64,000 nt of DNA. It comes from Oscillospiraceae bacterium (GTDB lineage Bacteria; Bacillota; Clostridia; Oscillospirales; Ruminococcaceae). Made by a program: the position numbers and the translations under genes. Within the stretch, counting starts at the first letter, position 1. Each line of letters opens with the position of its first letter. Below the pieces are notes generated by a model. That model made no database searches and was not told the origin of the DNA. It saw nothing but the letters and a program-made list of their open reading frames with translations. The stretch is from the NCBI GenBank assembly GCA_900768995.1, contig CAAGEZ010000048.1, forward strand, positions 1 through 64,000. Reading direction: 5' to 3'. Shown piece after piece: positions 25,470 through 33,804 of the stretch.

Positions 25470-26300
25470 ATGTACTATCTTGGAGCAGATATCGGCGGCT
25501 CGGCAGTAAAGCTCATCGCCGCCGACAAAAGCGGAAATATCCTTGCAAACAGAAAATATGCCGCCGACGGAAGCGGTGAACACCTTGAAGCGGAAGTAAA
25601 GGCAATGCTCGGTGAAGCAGAGATCAACGAGCCCCCGCAGCACATTTTTCTCACAGGAGCAGGCAATGACATTGCCGAACACCGTTTCGGAGATATCCCT
25701 CGGATATATTCTGAGGAGTTTGGCTGCTTTCCCCGAGGAGCGCAGAAGCTCAGCGGCATAAAAAAGGCTGTATTTGTAAGCATCGGCACAGGCACAGCAT
25801 TCGTCACCGCCGACGGGGACAAGCTCACCCATATCGGCGGCAGCGGCGTAGGCGGCGGAACGCTTGCAGGCCTTGCCGACCTTACAATGAACGTCACCGA
25901 CAGCGAAACCGTGAACCGCCTTATATCCGAGGGCGACACAACAAAGGTCGACCTAACAATGGGCGATATCTGCAAGGGCATTCTCGGCGGACTTGCGGCA
26001 AACGTCACCGCCGCAAATTTTGGCGGCCGCCATATATCCCACGAACCCGCCCATATCGCCGCAGGACTTGCGAATATGGTGTTCCAGACCGCAGGGGTAA
26101 TGGCAGCCTTTGCCTGCAAGGGAACTGACTTCACCGAAGCCGTTTTCGTCGGCGCAATGTCCGAGATACCCGAGGGAAAAGCCATACTTGAAGCGGTTGG
26201 CGACCTCCACGGGCTGAAATTCACCGTCCCCCCGAAAGCCGCCTATGCAGGCGCTCTCGGCGCAGTAATTCTCGGACTTGAAAGGACGCAGAACATATGA
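25470..26300 (+). CDS. Type II pantothenate kinase-like protein
   Basis: A 276-residue ASKHA-fold kinase of the eukaryotic-like/staphylococcal PanK branch. The phosphate 1 loop GADIGGSAVKLIA, the SIGTGTAFV and GGSGVGGGTLAG loops, and LGGLAANVTAANFGG fit. It should phosphorylate pantothenate in CoA synthesis, although BadF-like kinases share the fold. AAAGGA is 9-10 bases before the ATG at 25470; an ATG upstream would overlap ThuA. Its stop overlaps the next start by ATGA. Confidence 0.82.
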   Translation: MYYLGADIGGSAVKLIAADKSGNILANRKYAADGSGEHLEAEVKAMLGEAEINEPPQHIFLTGAGNDIAEHRFGDIPRIYSEEFGCFPRGAQKLSGIKKAVFVSIGTGTAFVTADGDKLTHIGGSGVGGGTLAGLADLTMNVTDSETVNRLISEGDTTKVDLTMGDICKGILGGLAANVTAANFGGRHISHEPAHIAAGLANMVFQTAGVMAAFACKGTDFTEAVFVGAMSEIPEGKAILEAVGDLHGLKFTVPPKAAYAGALGAVILGLERTQNI

Positions 26301-26863
26301 GAAAAACATTCAACGCCCTTGACATCTCCAAAGGCGTCATAACCTCCCGTGTTTCCGAGGGAGATATCTGCATAGACGCCACCGCAGGCAGAGGAAACGA
26401 CACCACATTTTTATGTGAGCTTGTGGGCGAAAGCGGCAAAGTCACCGCCTTTGATATCCAGAGCGATGCCATTGAAAGCACCCGAAAGCTCCTTGAAGAA
26501 AAGGGACTTTCGGACCGTGCCGAGCTTGTCCTCGACAGCCATATTAATATGGACAAATACGCCGATGAGGGCACAGTTTCCTGCATAACCTTCAATTTCG
26601 GCTGGCTCCCGGGCGGCGATCACACCGTTCATACAAATAAGGACACGAGCCTTGAAGCGGTGAAAAAAGCCCTGCACCTTATCAAAAAGGGCGGGCTCAT
26701 CTCAATGATACTTTATTACGGCAGGGACACGGGCTTTGAGGAAAAGGACGCTCTCCTTGAATTTGTCAAGACTATCGACAGTGACGAATACACCGTCATC
26801 ACCGCCGAATTTTCCAACCGTCCCAACTGCCCCCCTATCCCCATTTTCATCATCAGGGAATGA
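26297..26863 (+). CDS. MnmM/YtqB-like tRNA methyltransferase
   Basis: A 188-residue class I SAM methyltransferase. The SAM motif is CIDATAGRGNDTTFL and the family hallmark is FNFGWLPGGDH, with LIKKGGLISMILYYG. Bacillus YtqB (MnmM) methylates 5-aminomethyl-2-thiouridine at the tRNA wobble base, a likely role here. Coupled by ATGA to the kinase upstream. The last 11 bases overlap the convergent PAP2 gene, leaving no room for a terminator. Confidence 0.85.
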   Translation: MRKTFNALDISKGVITSRVSEGDICIDATAGRGNDTTFLCELVGESGKVTAFDIQSDAIESTRKLLEEKGLSDRAELVLDSHINMDKYADEGTVSCITFNFGWLPGGDHTVHTNKDTSLEAVKKALHLIKKGGLISMILYYGRDTGFEEKDALLEFVKTIDSDEYTVITAEFSNRPNCPPIPIFIIRE

Positions 26864-27380
26864 CGAAAAAACCGATAATGCCAAGTACAACGGCAATGAC
26901 CGCCGCAAAAGTCACATCAAGGGGAAAATGCACCCCCATTATAGGTCGGGAAATGCCGATAAATACGGACAAAAGAAGCAGACATATCCCCAGCGGCACA
27001 TTTACATACAATACCGCCAGTGCGATTATAAAAGCGCAGGCAGTGTGACGGCTGGGGCAGGATTTCCCCTTTGTGGATTTGAGGATAACTGGCTTTATGG
27101 GATATTTTTCATAAGGTCTCGGAGCGTTTATCCCCTTTCGCACCACAGTCACAAAAAGGAAAACCAAAGCGGGGACAATTATCGCCCTTATTATCCTAAT
27201 ATCCCCCGCCGCCCCGAGAAATACCAGCAGCAGAATATACGCCGCATACATCACAGCGGTTGACACGGACTTAAAAATTTTAAGCCCCCGAATACGTCCC
27301 TCGGAAGCCGCAAACCACTCATATATACGCAGATATTTTTCATAAAATCTCTCACAGCTTTTAATGTAAAAATCAGTCAT
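26853..27380 (-). CDS. PAP2-family membrane phosphatase
   Basis: A 175-residue integral membrane phosphatase with five or so hydrophobic helices. All three catalytic signatures are seen: RKGINAPRP (KxxxxxxRP), CPSRHT (PSGH-like, with Arg for Gly) and SRPIMGVHFPLD (SRxxxxxHxxxD). Substrates could be phosphatidate, undecaprenyl diphosphate or PGP. GAGGT precedes the ATG. Convergent overlap with the MnmM-like gene; divergent from the DUF3810 gene 39 bases away. Confidence 0.88.
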   Translation of the reverse strand: MTDFYIKSCERFYEKYLRIYEWFAASEGRIRGLKIFKSVSTAVMYAAYILLLVFLGAAGDIRIIRAIIVPALVFLFVTVVRKGINAPRPYEKYPIKPVILKSTKGKSCPSRHTACAFIIALAVLYVNVPLGICLLLLSVFIGISRPIMGVHFPLDVTFAAVIAVVLGIIGFFVIP

Positions 27381-27419
27381 ATAAACCTCTTTAAAATTAT
27401 TTTACGAAAGGAAACCGCC

Positions 27420-28538
27420 TTGCAGGAAAAGAAAAAGCTCTCCAAAAACGTCATAGCAATGATGATCGTGACCGCCCTGTGCATCGCCGCAAATGTAATC
27501 GCCGTGATAAGCACCCCCGCCGCCGACTTTTATATGAAGCACATCTTCGCCCCACTGTCCGACATCATAAGCGAGATAACTGGCATACTACCCTTTTCCA
27601 TCGGAGCCGTTCTCATAGCTATGGGCATACTCCTGCTGATCGCAACGCCGTTTATCGTAATTATCGGGGCATTGAAAAAGGAAAAGCGGCTGCTAAAGGG
27701 CTTCGGAATATTTTTCGGCTGGGTGCTCATCTACATAATCTTCACCGAAACATTCAACTGCTTCGTCCTCTACCGCACAACGGAATTTTCCCAAAAATAC
27801 CACGGCGGAGCGGGCAGCAGCGGCTTTACCAATGAGCAGCTCTCACAGCTCTGCGAGGAAACTATCCTAAGCGCAAATGAGCTTGCATTGCAGGTCTCAC
27901 GTGACGCAAACGGCGATATCATTCTCCCGAAAAATTTTGACGAAATAGCCGAGCACTCAATGAATATCCTCTCCGACCGCTATCCCGAGCTGAAAGGCAG
28001 CTGCCCCAAGCCCAAAAGAGTCAGCGGTGCGGTTATGACAAGCTTTGACCTGCAGGGTGTGTATTTCCCGTTCACCCTCGAAGCGAATTACAATAAAGCC
28101 CTCAGCCCCGCCCGTGTCCCCTCAACGGTGATGCACGAGCTGAGCCATTTAAAAGGCTTTATCCGAGAGGACGAAGCAGGATTCATCTCATATCTCGCCT
28201 GCCTTGAAGCCGAAGAGCCTGAGGTCAGATACAGCGGATATATCAGTGCCTCGAACTATCTCCTCTCCGCCTGCCGCAAAAGCCTGCCCTATGAGGAATA
28301 TTACCGCCTCTGTACCCTCATATCCACCGAAGTCAGAAAGGACAATACCTTTGTCAGCGAGGAATATATGGAGTATATCCGCCAAAAAGCCGTCATATCC
28401 ACCGAGACTGCAAAAGCGGTGTCAAATAAGGCGATCGATACAACACTCAGGGTCGGCGGAATAACCGACGGCAGCAAGAGCTACGGCAGAATGGTCGATC
28501 TGCTCCTTGAATATCGGTTTTACATTCAGAATGAATAA
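27420..28538 (+). CDS. DUF3810 family membrane-associated metallopeptidase-like protein
   Basis: A 372-residue protein with three N-terminal transmembrane helices (about 10-30, 55-80, 95-115) and a soluble domain containing a zincin motif HELSH (239-243) followed by LKGFIREDEAGFISYLAC, which supplies a further Glu/Asp ligand. This is the DUF3810 hallmark. Proteolysis is inferred, not shown. The start is TTG at 27420, with AAAGGA 7-8 bases upstream. It is followed by the hairpin-rich repeat region. Confidence 0.8.
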   Translation: MQEKKKLSKNVIAMMIVTALCIAANVIAVISTPAADFYMKHIFAPLSDIISEITGILPFSIGAVLIAMGILLLIATPFIVIIGALKKEKRLLKGFGIFFGWVLIYIIFTETFNCFVLYRTTEFSQKYHGGAGSSGFTNEQLSQLCEETILSANELALQVSRDANGDIILPKNFDEIAEHSMNILSDRYPELKGSCPKPKRVSGAVMTSFDLQGVYFPFTLEANYNKALSPARVPSTVMHELSHLKGFIREDEAGFISYLACLEAEEPEVRYSGYISASNYLLSACRKSLPYEEYYRLCTLISTEVRKDNTFVSEEYMEYIRQKAVISTETAKAVSNKAIDTTLRVGGITDGSKSYGRMVDLLLEYRFYIQNE

Positions 28539-28589
28539 CGAACTAATAAAAAAATCCAAATAGATAAACTCAACACTAAAAGTTTCGCT

Positions 28590-28805
28590 CAAGCCTTTCC
28601 AAAGGCTTGCAGGGTCAAGGGGTGGAGCCCCTTGTCGCCCTTCCGCAATGGTAAACAAGGTTTACCTGCGAAATCCCTTTATTTCAAAAACGGAGCAAGG
28701 GGTGAGAAATGCGACAGCATTTCGAGGGGGAGCGACCACGACCGCTCCCCCTTCTTACGGTACGGACTAATCAACCATCTAAAACGTTCCGGTGGAACGT
28801 TTTAG
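28590..28805. repeat. Hairpin-rich intergenic repeat element
   Basis: Six separate perfect or near-perfect hairpins follow each other between converging genes (28539-28867): 28590-28609 (CAAGCCTTT), 28616-28634 (CAAGGGG), 28651-28665 (GTAAAC), 28706-28723 (GAAATGC), 28726-28751 (GGGGGAGCG) and 28779-28805 (CTAAAACGTTCC). None has a proper T-run. The first 150 bases resemble an intergenic repeat I recall from Ruminococcus genomes (memory, not verified). No supported ORF lies here. Confidence 0.6.
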
Positions 28806-28867
28806 ACAAAGCAACTCCCCAGAGCATTTTCAAAAACCTATCACGCTACAAAAAGCGAGATATATTT

Positions 28868-29470
28868 TCATCTCTCCAAGAAATAGCTTGCCTCCATATC
28901 CGCAGCGTGAAGCGCATATGCAAGAGGGAACTGTTCAAACGCCCTTCCCACAAGATTAATGTCCTCACTGCCCGAAAAGCCCATATGAAAGCGAATTGCA
29001 AAAGCCTCCTCACGTGAAAGCCGCATAAAGCCCGTGATTATGTAAACGGATTTTTCACCGTGACCATAGGGCAGGCGGTCATCAATGGTGTAATAAGGGA
29101 CTTTTTCCCAAACGCCCTGATCGTTCTTGGCGTTTCTGAAATCAGTCTTGTAAAAATTCACCTTGCATATGTCGTGGAGCAGGGCAATGACCGCCTTTGT
29201 CTCATTGTCAGCCGTCAGACCGTACAGCTCCTTCACACGGGGTCTGTCAAGATAATCGCAGAGACAGTCATACACATTCAGACTGTGCTCCAAAAGTCCC
29301 CCCTCGTATGAACCGTGATAACGGGTGCTGGCAGGAGCGGTGAAAAAATCGCTCTTTGAGGACAGGAGATAATCAAGCAGCCTGTCCGCCCCCTCACGCT
29401 TCACATTTTCGGTGTAAATGTCCGTAAAACGCTTTTTCAGCGCATTGATATCGGGTGTGCCCTCTTTCAT
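28868..29470 (-). CDS. HD-domain hydrolase
   Basis: A 200-residue metal-dependent phosphohydrolase-type protein. The ligands are His in GLLEHSLNVY and the paired HD in LLHDICKVNFYK, with a distal Asp in HAADMEASY. Many small clostridial HD proteins of this shape hydrolyse nucleotides; the substrate is unknown. GAGGAG 7 bases upstream fixes ATG 29470; in-frame ATGs further upstream lie in the beta-mannosidase gene. It starts 13 bases after that gene and is probably its operon partner. Confidence 0.8.
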   Translation of the reverse strand: MKEGTPDINALKKRFTDIYTENVKREGADRLLDYLLSSKSDFFTAPASTRYHGSYEGGLLEHSLNVYDCLCDYLDRPRVKELYGLTADNETKAVIALLHDICKVNFYKTDFRNAKNDQGVWEKVPYYTIDDRLPYGHGEKSVYIITGFMRLSREEAFAIRFHMGFSGSEDINLVGRAFEQFPLAYALHAADMEASYFLER

Positions 29471-29483
29471 TTCAATGCTCCTC

Positions 29484-32024
29484 TCAGTTAACGCAGGCAG
29501 TGTGCGGATATACCACATTATGCGGATATACCGCATCATAATATGAAACAGCCCTTATGCTCTTTGCAAGCTCCTCACAGGTAATGCCTGCGGGGAGCTT
29601 TGCCTTGCTCACATAAACTCCCGCAGTGTCACCGTGGAGATCGAACCAGTTGTCTGAGAAAAGGCAGTCGCCCTCTCTCAGTTCAAGGCACACGCTCTTT
29701 GCAAATGCCTTTGCGGATACCACGATCTTGAATTTTCTGCCCATATCCACAGCAGCGATCTTCAGCTCAGGGTCAGCAAATCTGAAGCTCTTGGGCTGAA
29801 CGAACATAAACGTGCCCGAAGAGAGCCTTACGCCCTTTTCGATGACTGTAAACTCAATGTACGCCTTGTCCCTCATATCGGGGGAAATGCCTGTGTTTTC
29901 GGGAGTAAGGGTAATGAAATCCTCCGCCGAAAGGGGCTTTACGGTCACGTCCTCCATTCCCTGCATAATGACCTCCCCCGTGTTCATTCTCGAACGCCAG
30001 CGGATAACAGCGGAAAATTCCTCTCTCCGCTCCGAGGAGATGTTGAGCCTTATGTTGTCCTTGTCCTCCCCGTCAGCGGAGATGAGAACGGGAGCATAAA
30101 ATTTCTTTGCCGCATAATGGAGCGCTTTCCACCTATGATAATAGTCCATAGATGACCAGGAGATAACAGGGTTGGAGTCATTCACCTGCCAGTACAGGGA
30201 GCCCATACACTCGCCCCTGTTTCGTCTCATATGCTCCACATTCAGCCGCACAGCGTCCGACTGCACCATCTGGGTGGCGTAGATAAGCCCCTTGAATGTG
30301 TATGGATAATGGGACATCTGAGCAAGGTAATACATAATTTTCTCATTGCCCGCCTCGCACTTCTGATGCGCCTCCATAACAGGGGACATAAGGTTAAGGT
30401 CCTCCTTTTCCGCAAACCTGCGGACGGTCTTTATGGACGGTATCGACTCAAAGCCATACTCCGAGCAGAAGCGGAACTTATAGCTGTAATAATCGGTAAA
30501 GGGCCGCAGACTGTGCCATACAGCCCAGTAGTGTGAATCGCCCTTGTTGTTTGCACCGCTGTCGATGAACCCCCCCCCCGACGAGGGTGATGAGGGGTGA
30601 TAGAATGTCACAGGGTCATAAAAATCAAGCACCTTGGGGATAAGCGCCTCGAAAAGTCTCAGGTAATCCTTTTTGTACTCAGGGTCAGCGTCAATGCCCC
30701 AGTACTGCCACATAGACTCTATCTCGTTGTTGCCGCACCACATCGCAAGAGATGGGTGATTTCTGAGTCTCTTCACATTGTCGATTATCTCCTGCTTCAC
30801 ATTTGCGCAGAATTCCACATCAGCACGGTACACAGCGCAGGCAAACATAAAGTCCTGCCATACCAGCAGTCCAAGCCTGTCGCAGGCATCATAGAAGCTG
30901 TCATCGGGATAAAATCCGCCGCCCCACACTCTTATCATATTGAAATTCGCCATTGCACACTGCTTTAAAAGTCTCGCCGTCTTGTCGGGAGAGCAGTGGG
31001 AAATTATCTGATCCTCGGGGATATAATTTGCGCCCATAGCGAAAATTTTTATGCCGTTTACAACAAAAGCAAACTCTCTTCCGTCCCCCTCGGCGTCGGG
31101 AGTCTGACTGACATAAACCGTCCTCAGACCGATGTTCTCCCTGTGGCAGTCGGCTTCAATGTCACCGTCATAAAGAGTTACAGCAAGGGCATAAAGAGGC
31201 TGCTCGCCGTATCCTCTGGGATACCACAGCTGTGCATTTTCCACGGTAAATTCAAGGGTGACCTTTCTGCCGCCGTTAAACTTTGCCGCCGCTTCAAGCA
31301 CATTTCCGTCGGGGCAGGTGATAACAGCCTTTGCGGACAGGCTTTCCGAGCAGATATGTCCCGCAGTGACCTCAACGCTCAGCGTCACAACGCCCTCGTC
31401 AGCCCTGCTGTGCTCCTGCCTTACATAAACACCGTCAATAACGCCGCCCTTGACGCCCCTCAGAAAAACATCACGCCATATTCCCATATCGGGGAGCTTG
31501 GGGCCCCAGTCCCAGCCATACATATAATGAGCCTTGCGGATATGGGGGTATCCCGCAATCGTGGAAGCCACGCCCCACAGCGGCTCCTTTTCGTTTCTCT
31601 CACGGATATAGCGCAGGGGCGAGAAAATGTTCACCTTCAGCACATTTCCCACAGGCATAACGATGTCCGTAACATCGTAAACATATTCCCTGTGCATATT
31701 TGCGGTGTTCCCGAGAACAGTGCCGTTGAGAACCACTTCGGCAACAGTGTCAATGCCCTTGAAGTCAAGGAGCAGCCTGTCAGCACCTTGCCGCCTGTCC
31801 GAGCCCTGCATCTCCTCGGGCACATCAAAGCTTCTTTCAAAGCAAACGTCCCTGTCGGAAATGTCCGTGGAAATAAACTCATTTTCCCGATAATAGGGGT
31901 CAGCCATAAGCCCCGCATAGAGCATTGCGGAGTAAAGGGAGCCGGGAACTTTGGCGGAAATATTTAACTTTTCGGGCTCGTTTATGTCAGTGAGCGTCCA
32001 CACGCCGCCTAAGGATATTTTCAT
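29484..32024 (-). CDS. Beta-mannosidase (glycoside hydrolase family 2)
   Basis: An 846-residue cytoplasmic exo-enzyme that removes terminal beta-mannose from mannan oligosaccharides. GH2 layout: sugar-binding jelly roll (GVWTLTDIN, HYMYGWDWGPKLPDMG), immunoglobulin-like domain, TIM barrel with acid/base Glu in MWCGNNEIESMW and nucleophile Glu in FCSEYGFESIPS, then C-terminal domains. The NNEIE and YGWDWGP patterns favour mannosidase over galactosidase. AAAGGA precedes ATG 32024. Oddities: a run of ten G in the coding strand (30570-30579) and an 18-base tandem duplication at the C-terminus. Confidence 0.9.
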   Translation of the reverse strand: MKISLGGVWTLTDINEPEKLNISAKVPGSLYSAMLYAGLMADPYYRENEFISTDISDRDVCFERSFDVPEEMQGSDRRQGADRLLLDFKGIDTVAEVVLNGTVLGNTANMHREYVYDVTDIVMPVGNVLKVNIFSPLRYIRERNEKEPLWGVASTIAGYPHIRKAHYMYGWDWGPKLPDMGIWRDVFLRGVKGGVIDGVYVRQEHSRADEGVVTLSVEVTAGHICSESLSAKAVITCPDGNVLEAAAKFNGGRKVTLEFTVENAQLWYPRGYGEQPLYALAVTLYDGDIEADCHRENIGLRTVYVSQTPDAEGDGREFAFVVNGIKIFAMGANYIPEDQIISHCSPDKTARLLKQCAMANFNMIRVWGGGFYPDDSFYDACDRLGLLVWQDFMFACAVYRADVEFCANVKQEIIDNVKRLRNHPSLAMWCGNNEIESMWQYWGIDADPEYKKDYLRLFEALIPKVLDFYDPVTFYHPSSPSSGGGFIDSGANNKGDSHYWAVWHSLRPFTDYYSYKFRFCSEYGFESIPSIKTVRRFAEKEDLNLMSPVMEAHQKCEAGNEKIMYYLAQMSHYPYTFKGLIYATQMVQSDAVRLNVEHMRRNRGECMGSLYWQVNDSNPVISWSSMDYYHRWKALHYAAKKFYAPVLISADGEDKDNIRLNISSERREEFSAVIRWRSRMNTGEVIMQGMEDVTVKPLSAEDFITLTPENTGISPDMRDKAYIEFTVIEKGVRLSSGTFMFVQPKSFRFADPELKIAAVDMGRKFKIVVSAKAFAKSVCLELREGDCLFSDNWFDLHGDTAGVYVSKAKLPAGITCEELAKSIRAVSYYDAVYPHNVVYPHTACVN

Positions 32025-32122
32025 AAAATGACCGTCCTTTCTCATCTGCGTCATAAAATTCCGAGAGTGATTTATTCTATTATAGCACAATTGTTCTCAA
32101 ATGTCAAGTCATATTCAATTTT

Positions 32123-32668
32123 TTATACAGATTTTTCTCCCTCTCTCAGCTCGCAGTTGCCCATAAAGAAATGAGCAAACTCATCACGGGTCATATCACG
32201 GAAATAGGTCTCAATGACCCTGCACACTCCCCCGTGACACACAAGAAGAATATTTTTATCGGGGTACTTCCCGTAAAGCTCATCAATAAGCCCGTACACC
32301 CTGTTTACGATATCAAAGACCGATTCGCCGCCGCCCGGCATTCTGCACCCGAACTCAAGCTTGCTCTCAAGGAAGCCCTCAGCATCACGGTCTTTTCCCT
32401 CATAGCTTCCGTAATCCCACTCGATAAGCCTGTCATCATAGGAAACGGGAAGTCCGAGAGCCGCCGCCGCATATCCCGCCGTGTCCCTCGCCCGCTTCAA
32501 AGGCGAGCATATTATCATATCAATGTCTCTGTGCTCTGCGGCAAGCCTTTCACCGAGAGCCCTTGCCTGCATATGTCCCTTTTCGGTCAGCTCAACATCA
32601 GTCCTTCCGCAGATAATGTCCCTGCTGTTCCATTCGGTCTCACCGTGTCGGGTGAAATATATTTTCAT
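32123..32668 (-). CDS. Histidine phosphatase family protein (phosphoglycerate mutase-like)
   Basis: A 181-residue cytosolic phosphatase. The catalytic RHGETEWN is at the very start, the second His is in LLVCHGGV, and SPLKRARDTA with RLIEWDYGSYEG complete the pocket. Relatives include CobC/alpha-ribazole phosphatase and broad sugar-phosphate phosphatases; nothing nearby tells which. GGAGG precedes the ATG. It follows the lipoprotein gene by 4 bases, so the pair is likely one transcript. Confidence 0.87.
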   Translation of the reverse strand: MKIYFTRHGETEWNSRDIICGRTDVELTEKGHMQARALGERLAAEHRDIDMIICSPLKRARDTAGYAAAALGLPVSYDDRLIEWDYGSYEGKDRDAEGFLESKLEFGCRMPGGGESVFDIVNRVYGLIDELYGKYPDKNILLVCHGGVCRVIETYFRDMTRDEFAHFFMGNCELREGEKSV

Positions 32669-32672
32669 ATTG

Positions 32673-33707
32673 TCATTCCTCCAAGCAAATCATATCTTCC
32701 CATAGCTTCCGTATCTCAAGAGCCTTTTCATCTGTGCTTGTAACAATATAATCCCCGTCGGAGCATACAGTCACAAGCCTGTTTTCCGAGGTCACGGCAT
32801 ATACAGTGCTCTGCCCCGCATCACAGCAGTCGGGTCGGGACATAAGCCTTGCGTTCCTGTCAGCCCCGTCCGCAAGCTCACGTATCTGCCTGAGAATGTC
32901 CGTATTACCGACCGCCGCATCGGATACAGGCTCACCCTCCAAGCATATCTCCGTCAGCCTATTCATAAGCTCCGAATCTGAGCCTATCTCCTCGCCGCCG
33001 TAGGTATCTGTGGAAAAATCGAAGTCATAAACATTGCCGCTTATATCCACAAAGCTTCCGCTGTGCTGATATCCCCACGCCCAGTTTTTGTATTCCCTGA
33101 TAAGCACAATGTCACTTTTTTCGGGATATTTTTCCCTATCTGAAACATTTTCCTCCTTGGCAATAAGCCTGTCCATAAGTGAATGGAGAGAATTATCCCC
33201 CTTGTCCTCAAAACGGACGCAGAACGTGTCTCTGCCGTAAATGCCACGTCTCAGAATACAGCAGAATCCAACGCCGTTTTCGTTATAGCTCTTTTCGGTG
33301 TATGTGTATCTTTCTCCGTCCTTTTCAATGGTCAGCGAGGCAGATGAAGAATTAAAGGTGTCATAAAATTCCGAGGTGTAGCAAAAGGGCATAGCTTCAA
33401 TGCGGGCAATAAATTCCCCCACCGCCGAAATGTCCGTACCGCCTGTGATGAATGCCGAATAAACAGCCCTTGCGCAGTTTTCATCATCAAGGACGCTGCC
33501 GCTGACCGCATACCCCGATATATCACGCTCCGAAAGCATTGCGGGCATAACTTCGGGTTCTGCCTTGCTTTCTATGACCTCCCTCGTCTCGGGCAATGTC
33601 CCCGTTACGCTTTCCGAGGCTGTCTCCGTTACGGAAATATCCTCTCTCGGGGTGCAGTCTGAAAAAAGCACCGCAAGCCCGATAACAAATGTCTTTTTAA
33701 GCTTCAT
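32673..33707 (-). CDS. Predicted lipoprotein of unknown function
   Basis: A 344-residue precursor with a lipoprotein signal (MKLKKTFVIGLAVLFSDC, Cys18) and a Thr/Glu-rich linker (about 25-60) before a soluble outer domain. The lipobox FSDC has Asp before Cys, which is unusual but tolerated in Gram-positives. No domain is recognised. GGGGGA lies upstream of the ATG. Upstream lies the terminator of the neighbouring gene. Confidence 0.65.
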   Translation of the reverse strand: MKLKKTFVIGLAVLFSDCTPREDISVTETASESVTGTLPETREVIESKAEPEVMPAMLSERDISGYAVSGSVLDDENCARAVYSAFITGGTDISAVGEFIARIEAMPFCYTSEFYDTFNSSSASLTIEKDGERYTYTEKSYNENGVGFCCILRRGIYGRDTFCVRFEDKGDNSLHSLMDRLIAKEENVSDREKYPEKSDIVLIREYKNWAWGYQHSGSFVDISGNVYDFDFSTDTYGGEEIGSDSELMNRLTEICLEGEPVSDAAVGNTDILRQIRELADGADRNARLMSRPDCCDAGQSTVYAVTSENRLVTVCSDGDYIVTSTDEKALEIRKLWEDMICLEE

Positions 33708-33757
33708 AAAGCATTCCCCCTGCTGTATAAACGATCTTACCCCAAAAATATTTCATA

Positions 33758-33794
33758 TAAAAAAGCCGAGAGCAAAATATTTTCCGCTCTCGGC
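33758..33794 (-). terminator. Terminator of the carboxynorspermidine synthase gene
   Basis: Stem GCCGAGAGC/GCTCTCGGC with a 12-base loop, followed leftward by a T-run (AAAAAAA, 33758-33764). Confidence 0.85.
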
Positions 33795-33804
33795 ATAATA
33801 CTGA

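Noticed and set aside
30996..31967. A 323-codon open frame opposite beta-mannosidase
   Set aside because: Antisense shadow; composition follows the mannosidase codons and no start signal exists.
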